Positions 1 to 6,759 are shown, numbered from the stretch's first letter. The stretch is DNA of 9,559 nucleotides from an uncultured Clostridia bacterium (GCA_945613045.1 CALZAG010000053.1:1-9559); one strand, 5' to 3'. Numbers and translations are program-made. Notes: a model not told the origin generated them from the letters alone.

Positions 1-16
1 CGGGGAGAGTTTTTTT

Positions 17-199
17 ATGATTTCTGAGGAAAAAACAAAATGGGCGGCAGGTATGCTCAGGAAAAAATACGATGAGCTCGGCAGGCTGCCCCAAAAAAGC
101 GATTTCGACCCGGTCACGCTTTCGAGGATAAAAGCCTTTCTCGGCCCGTGGCCGCGAGCTCTTGAAGCCGCCGGACTGAAACAAGCCAAGAGTAAATAA
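17..199 (+). CDS. Small protein with HNH/homing-endonuclease-associated repeat-like module
   Basis: A 60-residue protein that starts with ATG after a purine-rich Shine-Dalgarno (GGGGAGAG, positions 2-9). Residues about 11-54 resemble the homing-endonuclease-associated HNH repeat (PF18780 type): a helix, a 'GRLPQKSDF' stretch, a second helix, then 'LGPWPRALEAAGL', matching the family's ending of fG-s-W-xx-Al-xx-aGl. In that family the module is a small helical DNA-binding unit, usually repeated or fused to a nuclease. Here there is a single copy with no catalytic domain, so it cannot be a nuclease on its own. The next gene's Shine-Dalgarno overlaps its stop codon (197-203), so the two are probably cotranscribed and may be translationally coupled. 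Function is unknown; small DNA-binding or regulatory protein is a guess. The assignment to the repeat family is by eye. Confidence 0.72.
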   Translation: MISEEKTKWAAGMLRKKYDELGRLPQKSDFDPVTLSRIKAFLGPWPRALEAAGLKQAKSK

Positions 200-209
200 G
201 GAGTACAAC

Positions 210-2501
210 ATGAAAAAGAAAGTATTGAGCCTGCTTCTCGTACTGGCGATGGTATTGAGCCTTGCGCCTGTCGGCGTGCTTGCCGAGGTCGATCCCTTCT
301 GCACTTCCGTGGGAAGCATCACCGCTGTGGAGAAAAACGGCTATACCTTTACCGAGTGGGATGGTACGGAGATAAAGCTTGACCTTTACACCGTCACCGT
401 GCCCTTCGGCACCCAGAGCGTAACGCTTAATTTTAATGAAGAGCGTATCGCCTACGGCTATGACGAAAACGGAGTGTATGTCTCCTCCTGCGGCAGCACC
501 GGCGACGGAAGCTACGCGGACAACGGTCAGACCGGCCAGACTGCCGCGCTCGTCAGAGCGGACGATTCCGGCAAGCTGCCCGCGTATGTCCATGTCCAGA
601 CTCCCTACGACAGCAATTGGAGCTCAACTACGCTCTACGCGGTCAGATTTGAGTATACACATCTGTTTTCCGCCTTTGTCAATGGCGAGGCGATGACGGA
701 GGTATCCTGTGAGCCCAACGCCTACAGCTATTATGATTACATGAGCGGACAGGCCGCTCAGGTCGCGGTCTACACCGTGACCGTTCCCGACGGGACTGCG
801 GCGGTGGACTTTAAGTTTTCCGACAACATATTGGCCTATAACTACACCAAGGACGGAGAATACCTTTGCGGTTATTACGATGGGGACACCATGTACACGG
901 GAAGCCTGACCGCCTCAGTCCCCGTGGATTACGGCACGGAATCTGACCCCGCCGACGGCGAGCCGGACTATATTCAGATACAGACACCCTATGATCAGGA
1001 CTGGAATTCCACCCTGCTGTACGCGGTGACGTTTGCGTATGACGAAGGCAGCGCCGATGATACCGATATTCAGAAGGTATACGGCGAGACAAGGGCGTAT
1101 CTGAGCGCTGCCGCGGTGAAAGACCCCGCCGGATTGAGCGACTGGGCAGCACTGGGCCTTGCCCGTGACGGCGTTAAGCTCGACGACGCCTACTACAACG
1201 CGGTTTGCGCGTATGTTGCCGAGAATATCAACGACAAGGGGCAGCTCAGCAGCAGATTATCCACCGAAAACTCACGCCGTATCCTTGCGCTGACCGCCCT
1301 TGGCCGCGACGTAACCAGTGTCGCGGGGCATGACCTGCTTGTTGGGCTTTCCGAGTTGAGCTTTGTCACCAGGCAGGGGCTTAACGGCGCCGTGTATGCG
1401 CTGCTTGCGCTTGACTGCGGCGGATACGATGTCCCCGAGGGCGGAACCGCCACGCGCGAAGCGCTCATTAACGCGATACTTGACAAGGCTCTCCCCGCCG
1501 GCGGCTGGGCATATTCCGGTACTGAGGCCGATCCTGACATGACCGCCGTAGCTATTCAGGCGCTTGCGCCGTATTACGGCGGCAATGAAAGCGTAAAGAT
1601 CGCAGTGGACAAGGCTCTTGAAGTCCTGTCTGATATGCAGACCGAAAACGGCGGCTTTATCAGCAGCGGGAGCGAAAACAGCGAGAGCAGCGCACAGGTC
1701 ATCATTGCGCTGGTAGCCCTCGGCATAGCCCCCGAAAAGGATGCCCGCTTTGTGAAAAACGGCAGGTCCGCGCTCGATGCGCTCTGCTCCTATGCCGTGG
1801 ACGGTGGCGGCTTCAAACACATTTCCGCCGACTCAAAGCCCGACGCTGTAGCCACACAGCAGGGATTTAGCGCGCTGGTGGCTTATCAGCGCTTTAAAAA
1901 CGGAAGCAGCAGCCTGTATGATATGACAGACGTAGAGATCGAAGCGGCAGACCCCTTCACGGATATCGCCGAAAGCGGCTACTATAAATACATAGTCGGA
2001 GCGGCGGATGCCGGAATCATCGCGGGTTATCCCGACGGCAGCTACCGCCCGAACAATGTTGTTACCCGCGCTCAGTTCATCACAATGCTCTACCGCGCTG
2101 CAGGTTCGCCCGAGGTAAAGAGCACCACGCTTAAGTTTGCCGACGCCTCTGAGGTAGCAAAAGACTTTGCAACTGCCGTGGCTTGGGGCGTTGAGAACAG
2201 GGTCATCACCGGATACGGCGACAACACCTTCCGCCCGAATCAGAGCATCAGCCGTGCTCAGATGGCCACCTTTATGTACCGTTACATGAAGAATGTTATC
2301 GGCTACAACTTCGGCGAGGTCAAGCCCTGCGGCTTCGCGGATACAAATCAAATCGCGGCGCCCTACGTTGACGCTGTAAATGCCATTGTAAGCGCAGGCG
2401 TCATGAACGGCATGAACACGACGACCTTCGCTCCCAACGGCACCGCAAACCGAGGCATGGCGGCGACGGTCATGCTCAGAGTATACGAGCTTGCCGCGTA
2501 G
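210..2501 (+). CDS. Secreted SLH-anchored protein with alpha/alpha-toroid (transcobalamin alpha-domain-like) core
   Basis: A 763-residue surface protein. Residues 1-25 are a classic signal peptide (KKK, hydrophobic core, cleavage near VLA-E). Residues about 27-150 and 152-278 are two related beta-rich units. Residues about 285-570 form helical repeats of the prenyltransferase/squalene-oxidase toroid type, with GGW at 431, GGF at 481 and GGGF at 532 followed by amphipathic helices such as 'ALVALGIAP'. Residues about 581-760 hold three SLH repeats ('FTDIAESGYYKYI', 'ITGYGDNTFRPNQSISRAQ', 'YVDAVNAIVSAGVMNG') that normally bind a secondary cell-wall polymer. The protein therefore sits outside the cell, bound to the wall. 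It has no obvious enzyme active site. The toroid resembles the cobalamin-binding alpha domain of intrinsic factor/transcobalamin, and the next gene carries the matching beta domain. Start: ATG 210 with TAAGGAG at 197-203. Domain calls are firm for signal and SLH, good for the toroid, and inferential for ligand. Confidence 0.9.
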   Translation: MKKKVLSLLLVLAMVLSLAPVGVLAEVDPFCTSVGSITAVEKNGYTFTEWDGTEIKLDLYTVTVPFGTQSVTLNFNEERIAYGYDENGVYVSSCGSTGDGSYADNGQTGQTAALVRADDSGKLPAYVHVQTPYDSNWSSTTLYAVRFEYTHLFSAFVNGEAMTEVSCEPNAYSYYDYMSGQAAQVAVYTVTVPDGTAAVDFKFSDNILAYNYTKDGEYLCGYYDGDTMYTGSLTASVPVDYGTESDPADGEPDYIQIQTPYDQDWNSTLLYAVTFAYDEGSADDTDIQKVYGETRAYLSAAAVKDPAGLSDWAALGLARDGVKLDDAYYNAVCAYVAENINDKGQLSSRLSTENSRRILALTALGRDVTSVAGHDLLVGLSELSFVTRQGLNGAVYALLALDCGGYDVPEGGTATREALINAILDKALPAGGWAYSGTEADPDMTAVAIQALAPYYGGNESVKIAVDKALEVLSDMQTENGGFISSGSENSESSAQVIIALVALGIAPEKDARFVKNGRSALDALCSYAVDGGGFKHISADSKPDAVATQQGFSALVAYQRFKNGSSSLYDMTDVEIEAADPFTDIAESGYYKYIVGAADAGIIAGYPDGSYRPNNVVTRAQFITMLYRAAGSPEVKSTTLKFADASEVAKDFATAVAWGVENRVITGYGDNTFRPNQSISRAQMATFMYRYMKNVIGYNFGEVKPCGFADTNQIAAPYVDAVNAIVSAGVMNGMNTTTFAPNGTANRGMAATVMLRVYELAA
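381..1043 (+). repeat. Two diverged copies of a beta-type domain within the SLH protein
   Basis: Residues 58-150 and 188-278 of the SLH protein are two copies of one unit. Each opens with a 'YTVTVP-G' strand, continues through an 'AY-Y---G-Y' segment and ends with nearly the same stretch: 'VQTPYDSNWSSTTLYAV' in copy 1 and 'IQTPYDQDWNSTLLYAV' in copy 2. The copies differ in their central loops, which are rich in Gly, Asp and Tyr. They look like tandem extracellular beta-sandwich domains from an old duplication. No named family is assigned with certainty; a spacer or ligand-contact role is inferred. Confidence 0.75.
1950..2489 (+). other. Three SLH repeats (cell-wall anchor)
   Basis: Residues about 581-631, 643-692 and 706-760 of the SLH protein. 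Repeats 1 and 2 keep the TRAQ/SRAQ motif ('NNVVTRAQF', 'QSISRAQM') that corresponds to the TRAE polymer-binding motif. In repeat 3 the equivalent segment is 'GTANRGM', a degenerate form that may bind poorly. SLH trimers are known to bind pyruvylated secondary cell-wall polysaccharide, so this part places the protein on the wall. Confidence 0.93.
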
Positions 2502-2519
2502 TACATTGGAGACTTAGAT

Positions 2520-3212
2520 ATGTGGTGGAAGAAAAATATACGGAAGATATTAGTTCCGCTTATAATCATAGCAATACTTGCGGCCGCGTTCTTCTTCGGA
2601 GGAGACGCGCCCGATACAAGCGGTCAGACTTTGCAGACTGCCGCCCCGACGCCTGAGCCGAGCGTGGCTGCACAAACTCCCGCGCCGGACGGGGATGAAT
2701 CGGAAACCGGCATACCGATTGGCAGGGAAACGGGGGAGGATGCCTACCTCACCGACCCTGTTCCCACGGGAAAGCCGGCTCCCGCAGAGCCTCAGGAGAC
2801 CGGGAAGAGCGACGCAGCTTACAGCTGTACGATATCAATATCCTGCGCCGACGTCCTTTCAAATATTGACGACTGCGCGCCGGAAACGGCGGCCGTCATA
2901 CCGAAAGACGGCTGGATATTGAGGCCCGTCACGGTGACCTTTACAGAAGGCGAAAGCGTGTTCGATGTGCTGCAGCGTGTGTGCAGGGAGAATAACATAC
3001 ATATTGAGTACAATACCGCGGCGGGATACAACAGCGCGTATATCGAGGGCATAGGCAACCTGTATGAATTTGACGCCGGTGAGCTGTCCGGCTGGATTTA
3101 CAGCGTAAACGGCTGGTTTCCTAACTACGGCAGCTCACGTTATCAGCTTAAAAGCGGAGATACAATCTGTTGGGTCTATTCCATAGACAGGAGCTCCTAC
3201 GGCGTGAATTGA
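2520..3212 (+). CDS. Membrane-anchored DUF4430 (transcobalamin-like C-terminal domain) protein
   Basis: A 230-residue protein. Residues 9-27 are a single hydrophobic segment preceded by Lys/Arg, which could be an uncleaved anchor or a signal peptide; no lipobox Cys follows it. Residues about 28-98 are a Pro/Thr/Glu/Ala-rich low-complexity linker able to span the wall. Residues about 100-222 match the DUF4430/transcobalamin-like C-terminal domain (PF14478): 'TFTEGESVFDVLQRVC', then the hallmark 'GWIYSVNGWFPNYGSS' and 'LKSGDTICWVYS'. In intrinsic factor and transcobalamin this beta domain covers one face of bound cobalamin. It begins 18 nt after the SLH gene (GGAG at 2508-2511, 8 nt from ATG) and precedes the ECF transporter genes. 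It most likely hands a captured ligand to the importer; the ligand is inferred to be a corrinoid. DUF4430 also occurs in other surface proteins, so the fold call is stronger than the ligand call. Confidence 0.9.
   Translation: MWWKKNIRKILVPLIIIAILAAAFFFGGDAPDTSGQTLQTAAPTPEPSVAAQTPAPDGDESETGIPIGRETGEDAYLTDPVPTGKPAPAEPQETGKSDAAYSCTISISCADVLSNIDDCAPETAAVIPKDGWILRPVTVTFTEGESVFDVLQRVCRENNIHIEYNTAAGYNSAYIEGIGNLYEFDAGELSGWIYSVNGWFPNYGSSRYQLKSGDTICWVYSIDRSSYGVN
2817..3185 (+). other. DUF4430 / transcobalamin-like C-terminal domain
   Basis: Domain portion (residues 100-222) of the 230-aa protein. The family's signature Gly-Trp-x-Tyr-Ser-Val-Asn-Gly lies at residues 191-198. It is followed by 'FPNYGSS' and a closing 'LKSGD-I-W-Y' strand. 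Three to four Cys residues (103, 109, 119, 155) lie in the same domain and could form disulfides outside the cell. Confidence 0.88.
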
Positions 3213-3237
3213 ACGCATCAATAAGATATATTCGGTT

Positions 3238-3254
3238 GGGAGTGATGAGCTATT
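3238..3254 (+). promoter_or_regulatory. Ribosome binding site and probable ATT start of ecfT
   Basis: GGGAG at 3238-3242 lies 9 nt upstream of an ATT codon (3252-3254) that opens the conserved EcfT N-terminus. The in-frame TGA at 3246-3248 rules out any start further upstream, and there is no ATG, GTG or TTG between that stop and GTG 3288. An ATG at 3245 is in another frame and reaches TAA after three codons. Confidence 0.5.
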
Positions 3255-4148
3255 AAAAACGCAGATGCATTTTCGCAGTGCCATCCCGTGGTGAATTTTG
3301 TGTATTTCACGCTGGTCCTGACGTTTTCCATGTTCTTTATGCACCCGGTATATCTTACGGTCTCACTGCTGTGCGCGGCGGCGTTCAGTATAAGACTGAG
3401 CGGTAAAAGCGCCCTTAGGCCTCAGCTCAAATTTCTGCTGCCCACGGTGCTCGCGGTAGCGCTTATAAATTCCGCGTTCAGCCACGCTGGAGTAACGATA
3501 CTCGCGTATTTACCGTCGGGCAATCCGTTGACGCTTGAGAGCATCGTTTACGGTACGGCGGCGGCCGTCATGCTGGCGGCGGTCATCCTTTGGTTTTCCT
3601 GCTTTAACGTTGTTATGACGACGGATAAATTCGTGTATCTTTTCGGCCGAGTGATACCCGCGATGTCGCTCGTTCTCAGTATGGCCTTTCGCTTTGTGCC
3701 GAGATTCGCGGCACAGTTTCGGGAGGTGTCCGAGGCGCAGCGCTGCATAGGACGGGATGTGTCCGAGGGTAGCGCCGTCGAGAGACTCAAAAAGGCAACT
3801 TTGATAGTGTCGATCATGGTCACATGGTCGCTTGAGAATTCCGCCCAAACGGCCGACAGCATGAAAAGCCGCGGCTACGGCCTGAGCGGCAGAACGGCCT
3901 TTTCCGTGTATTGCCTTGACGGCAGGGATAAAGCCCTGCTCGTATGGCTGCTGCTGTGCGGCTTTTACATTGTCTGCGGCTGGGCGGCCGGAGGCATTGA
4001 ATTTCACTATTACCCCATGATGGAGGGTACACAGCTCGGGGTCTTCCAGCTAAGCTTTATGCTGGCTTACCTTCTGCTGTGCCTGACCCCGCATATTCTG
4101 GACGCTGTGGAGGATATAAAATGGAAGCATTCAAGCTCCGAGATCTGA
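3252..4148 (+). CDS. ecfT: ECF transporter transmembrane protein EcfT
   Basis: Integral membrane scaffold of an energy-coupling factor importer (CbiQ/EcfT family). It joins the two ATPases to the substrate-binding S component. Several hydrophobic segments are followed by the two cytoplasmic coupling helices with the Ala-Arg-Gly-type motifs, here degenerate in the first ('EAQRCIGRD') and clear in the second ('DSMKSRGYG'), then C-terminal membrane segments. GTG 3288 is the first ordinary start (286 aa) but has no Shine-Dalgarno. It would also remove 'DAFSQCHPVVNF', which resembles the usual start of this family. Reading from ATT 3252 (298 aa) restores that segment and uses GGGAG at 3238-3242, so I place the start there with moderate confidence; a one-base sequence error is the alternative. 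The 3' end overlaps the ATPase gene by 28 nt, which implies translational coupling. Family assignment is firm; the start is not. Confidence 0.9.
   Translation: MKNADAFSQCHPVVNFVYFTLVLTFSMFFMHPVYLTVSLLCAAAFSIRLSGKSALRPQLKFLLPTVLAVALINSAFSHAGVTILAYLPSGNPLTLESIVYGTAAAVMLAAVILWFSCFNVVMTTDKFVYLFGRVIPAMSLVLSMAFRFVPRFAAQFREVSEAQRCIGRDVSEGSAVERLKKATLIVSIMVTWSLENSAQTADSMKSRGYGLSGRTAFSVYCLDGRDKALLVWLLLCGFYIVCGWAAGGIEFHYYPMMEGTQLGVFQLSFMLAYLLLCLTPHILDAVEDIKWKHSSSEI
4109..4123 (+). promoter_or_regulatory. Ribosome binding site deciding the start of the ATPase-S fusion
   Basis: GGAGGA at 4109-4114 lies 6 nt before ATG 4121, inside the end of ecfT. It supports ATG 4121, whose product begins with the normal ABC opening 'MEAFKLRDLSFAYPG', rather than GTG 4079, which has no such site and adds 14 unrelated residues. 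Confidence 0.85.
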
Positions 4149-6757
4149 GCTTTGCATATCCCGGACAGCGCGGGAATGCGATAGAGAACATAAGCCTCAG
4201 CGTAGGCGCCGGCGAGTTTTTCGTTATCTGCGGCCCTTCCGGAAGCGGAAAATCAACGCTCCTGCGGCAGCTCAAGACAGAGCTTGCCCCGCACGGAGTG
4301 CGCAGCGGCGAGATCATTTTCGGGGGCAAGCCCCTTGAGGAAGCCGACCGGCGCGAGCAGTCGCAGAAGATAGGCTTTGTGTTCCAAAGCCCCGATAATC
4401 AGATAGTTACGGACAAGGTCTGGCATGAGCTCGCTTTCGGCATGGAAAGCCTCGGCTATGACAGTCAGACCATCCGCCGCAGAACGGCAGAAATGGTGAG
4501 CTTTTTCGGCATAGAAAGCTGGTTTTATAAAGACGTTTCGGAGCTGTCGGGCGGGCAGAAGCAGATGCTGAATCTGGCCTCGGTCATGGCGGTGCAGCCG
4601 ACGGTGCTCATCCTTGATGAGCCCACGGGGCAGCTTGACCCCATCGCTGCGTCCGATTTTCTGGCAGTGCTTGCGCGGATAAACCGGGAGCTCGGCACTA
4701 CAGTCATATTGACGGAGCATCGCCTGGAGGAAGCCTTTCCGATAGCAAGCCGCTCAGCGGTGCTGGATAAGGGCAGGCTGCTGTGCGTCGGAACTCCGCA
4801 AGAGGTGGGCGCATGGCTCAGAGAAGCCGGACACAATATGTTCCTCTCCATGCCTGCGGCGATGCGCGTGTGGGCGTCGGTCAAAAGTGCGGACGAGTGC
4901 CCGGTCACCGTGCGCGAGGGCAGACAATGGCTGAAGGAATATGCCGCGGAGCATGAGCTGCGTCCACTGCCGAAAAAGACAGAGCACAACTATCCGCCGG
5001 AGCCCGCCGTCAAGGCGGAGGAGCTTTGGTTCAGATATGAAAAAGATCAGCCCGATGTTGTCCGTGGCCTGTCACTCACGGTAAATAAGGGCGAGCTTCT
5101 GGCCATACTCGGCGGAAACGGCGCCGGAAAGACCACGAGCCTCAAGCTGCTGGCCGGACTTCTCAAGCCGCAGAGGGGCCAGCTCAGCGTAAACGGAAAG
5201 ATAGGCCTTCTTCCGCAAAGCCCGCAGACACTTTTCGTCGGAAAAACCGTGCGTCAGGATCTGCTTGAGGTTTTAAATGACAAAGACATCACGCCCGACG
5301 TCAAGGAAAAAGAGGTCGCGTATATAACGGCTGTCTGCCGCCTTAACGGTCTGCTCGAGCGGCATCCGTATGATCTGTCCGGCGGCGAGCAGCAGCGGGC
5401 CGCGCTTGCAAAGGTGCTGCTCACAGAGCCCGATATACTGCTGCTGGACGAGCCCACCAAGGGGCTTGACGCAGGGCTCAGGCAGAGCCTTGCGGAGATA
5501 CTGCGGGGGCTGACTGCGCGCGGAGTGACCGTGATCATGGTCAGTCACGACATTGAGTTTTGCGCCCGCCATGCGCATCGCTGCGCCCTGTTTTTCGACG
5601 GCGGCATCGTAACCGAAGCAGAGCCAAGGGAGTTTTTTTCCGGAAACAGCTTTTACACCACTGCGGCAAACCGTATGTCGCGGGATGTCCTTCCCGATGC
5701 TGTCACGCCGGAAGAGCTGATTTTCGCCTGCGCAGGCGCCGTGCCGCCGGAATCGCCGGTGTCGGAGGATGCGCCTCCGCTGCCCGAGCCTGTGGAGAGT
5801 GCTTCGGATAAAACGCCGGATAAGCTCCCGCTGTGGCGCAGACTTGCGTCGGTCATTTCAGGATGTACGGCGCTGGCGCTGTTTATAAGCTTTATGTCGG
5901 ATGCCGATTTGACAAGCCTTATAGCTGCCGACGGGATGACGGGTAAGGCTCCGGAAAAGATTGCTCTGTATCTCGTTTTTTGCGCTGCGCTGTTTATTTT
6001 ATCATTCAGCATCAGCCGGAGTAGCAAAACGACCGACAATTTGCCCGCGCAAAAGCGCAGGCTAAGCAAAAGAACGCTGCTTGCGGCAACGCTTATTCTG
6101 CTGCTTATCCCGCTGACGCTGTTTATCGGCGCATATTATCTGGGCGGCAGGAAGTATTATTTCATAGCCCTGCTCATACTGCTTGAAACGATGCTTCCGT
6201 TTTTCATCGTGTTCGAGGGGCGAAAGCCCCAGGCAAGGGAGCTCGTTATCATCGCCGTGCTCTGCGCCCTCGGCGTAGCCGGACGAGCGGCGTTTTTCAT
6301 GCTGCCGCAGTTCAAGCCCGTTCTGGCGATAACTGTCATCGCGGGAGTGGCGCTCGGAGCCGAGAGCGGATTCCTTGTGGGTTCCATGACCATGCTGATA
6401 TCCAACATCATGTTTTCTCAGGGACCGTGGACGCCGTGGCAGATGTTCGCCATGGGCATAGCCGGATTCCTGGCGGGAGTTTTGTACCGCAGGGGACGTC
6501 TCAGCAGAAGCCGCGTCAGCCTGTGCGTTTTCGGCGCGCTGTGCGCCGTGATCGTCTACGGCGGCATCGTCAATCCCGCCGCGGCACTCATCTGGTCGCA
6601 CACACTAAACTGGGAAACGGTACTAACATACTACATTACCGGCTTCCCGATGGACTGCGTTCACGCGGCGGCAACATGGATCATACTATGGTTCATCGCT
6701 GAGCCGATGCTCGAGAAGCTCGACAGGATAAAAAGCAAATACGGCCTCATGGAATGA
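4121..6757 (+). CDS. Fused ECF transporter: two ATPase domains (EcfA-EcfA') plus S component
   Basis: An 878-residue polypeptide that powers and supplies specificity to an ECF importer. ATPase 1 (about 1-235): Walker A 'GPSGSGKST' 38-46, Q-loop Q89, signature LSGGQ 142-146, Walker B 'VLILDEP' 162-168, switch H200. ATPase 2 (about 296-510): Walker A 'GGNGAGKTT' 331-339, Q366, LSGGE 419-423, Walker B ending DEP 443-445, H476. Both sites look intact. A Pro/Glu/Ser-rich linker (about 540-570) leads into a hydrophobic region (about 575-878) with roughly nine membrane segments. Its last part carries S-component hallmarks: 'EGRKPQARELVIIAVLCALG', 'FFMLPQFKP', 'GAESGFLVGSMTMLISN' and 'GPWTPWQMFAMGIAGFLAG'. 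The AA' pair is often fused or adjacent; adding the S component in the same chain is unusual. The S type resembles the clostridial 'substrate-specific component' family, possibly CbrT-like (cobalamin), but specificity cannot be read from sequence by eye. Last gene of the operon. Confidence 0.92.
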   Translation: MEAFKLRDLSFAYPGQRGNAIENISLSVGAGEFFVICGPSGSGKSTLLRQLKTELAPHGVRSGEIIFGGKPLEEADRREQSQKIGFVFQSPDNQIVTDKVWHELAFGMESLGYDSQTIRRRTAEMVSFFGIESWFYKDVSELSGGQKQMLNLASVMAVQPTVLILDEPTGQLDPIAASDFLAVLARINRELGTTVILTEHRLEEAFPIASRSAVLDKGRLLCVGTPQEVGAWLREAGHNMFLSMPAAMRVWASVKSADECPVTVREGRQWLKEYAAEHELRPLPKKTEHNYPPEPAVKAEELWFRYEKDQPDVVRGLSLTVNKGELLAILGGNGAGKTTSLKLLAGLLKPQRGQLSVNGKIGLLPQSPQTLFVGKTVRQDLLEVLNDKDITPDVKEKEVAYITAVCRLNGLLERHPYDLSGGEQQRAALAKVLLTEPDILLLDEPTKGLDAGLRQSLAEILRGLTARGVTVIMVSHDIEFCARHAHRCALFFDGGIVTEAEPREFFSGNSFYTTAANRMSRDVLPDAVTPEELIFACAGAVPPESPVSEDAPPLPEPVESASDKTPDKLPLWRRLASVISGCTALALFISFMSDADLTSLIAADGMTGKAPEKIALYLVFCAALFILSFSISRSSKTTDNLPAQKRRLSKRTLLAATLILLLIPLTLFIGAYYLGGRKYYFIALLILLETMLPFFIVFEGRKPQARELVIIAVLCALGVAGRAAFFMLPQFKPVLAITVIAGVALGAESGFLVGSMTMLISNIMFSQGPWTPWQMFAMGIAGFLAGVLYRRGRLSRSRVSLCVFGALCAVIVYGGIVNPAAALIWSHTLNWETVLTYYITGFPMDCVHAAATWIILWFIAEPMLEKLDRIKSKYGLME
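5843..6754 (+). other. C-terminal membrane / ECF S-component domain
   Basis: Residues about 575-878 of the fusion. Hydrophobic segments lie near 577-592, 614-632, 653-674, 679-698, 708-728, 734-765 (perhaps two), 773-790, about 800-825 and about 835-860. The S-component-like core starts around residue 653-700. The first two segments (577-632) are extra compared with a six-helix S protein and may cross the membrane once each way to keep the ATPases and the core on their proper sides. Confidence 0.8.
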
Positions 6758-6759
6758 AG

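Noticed and set aside
114..593. Long minus-strand open frame (159 codons) opposite the start of the SLH gene
   Set aside because: It lies over the end of the small leader gene and the signal-peptide region of a clearly coding gene, has no recognisable domain, and runs opposite to the operon. High GC makes such shadow frames common here.
1062..1919. Toroid region as an actual prenyltransferase or terpene cyclase
   Set aside because: The protein is secreted and wall-anchored. I see no DXDD-type or zinc-site residues of those enzymes, so only the fold is shared.
3213..3251. Internal promoter or riboswitch between the DUF4430 gene and ecfT
   Set aside because: The 39-nt gap contains only an AT-rich stretch and the ribosome binding site. 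No -35/-10 pair at valid spacing or hairpin was found.
4079..4120. GTG 4079 as the start of the ATPase-S fusion
   Set aside because: It adds 14 residues unrelated to ABC proteins and has no Shine-Dalgarno; ATG 4121 has GGAGGA at the right distance and a normal ABC N-terminus.
6062..6601. Minus-strand open frame of 179 codons opposite the S-component region
   Set aside because: Its translation is rich in Arg, Gln, Glu and His, as expected when a hydrophobic membrane-protein gene is read backwards. No family resemblance.
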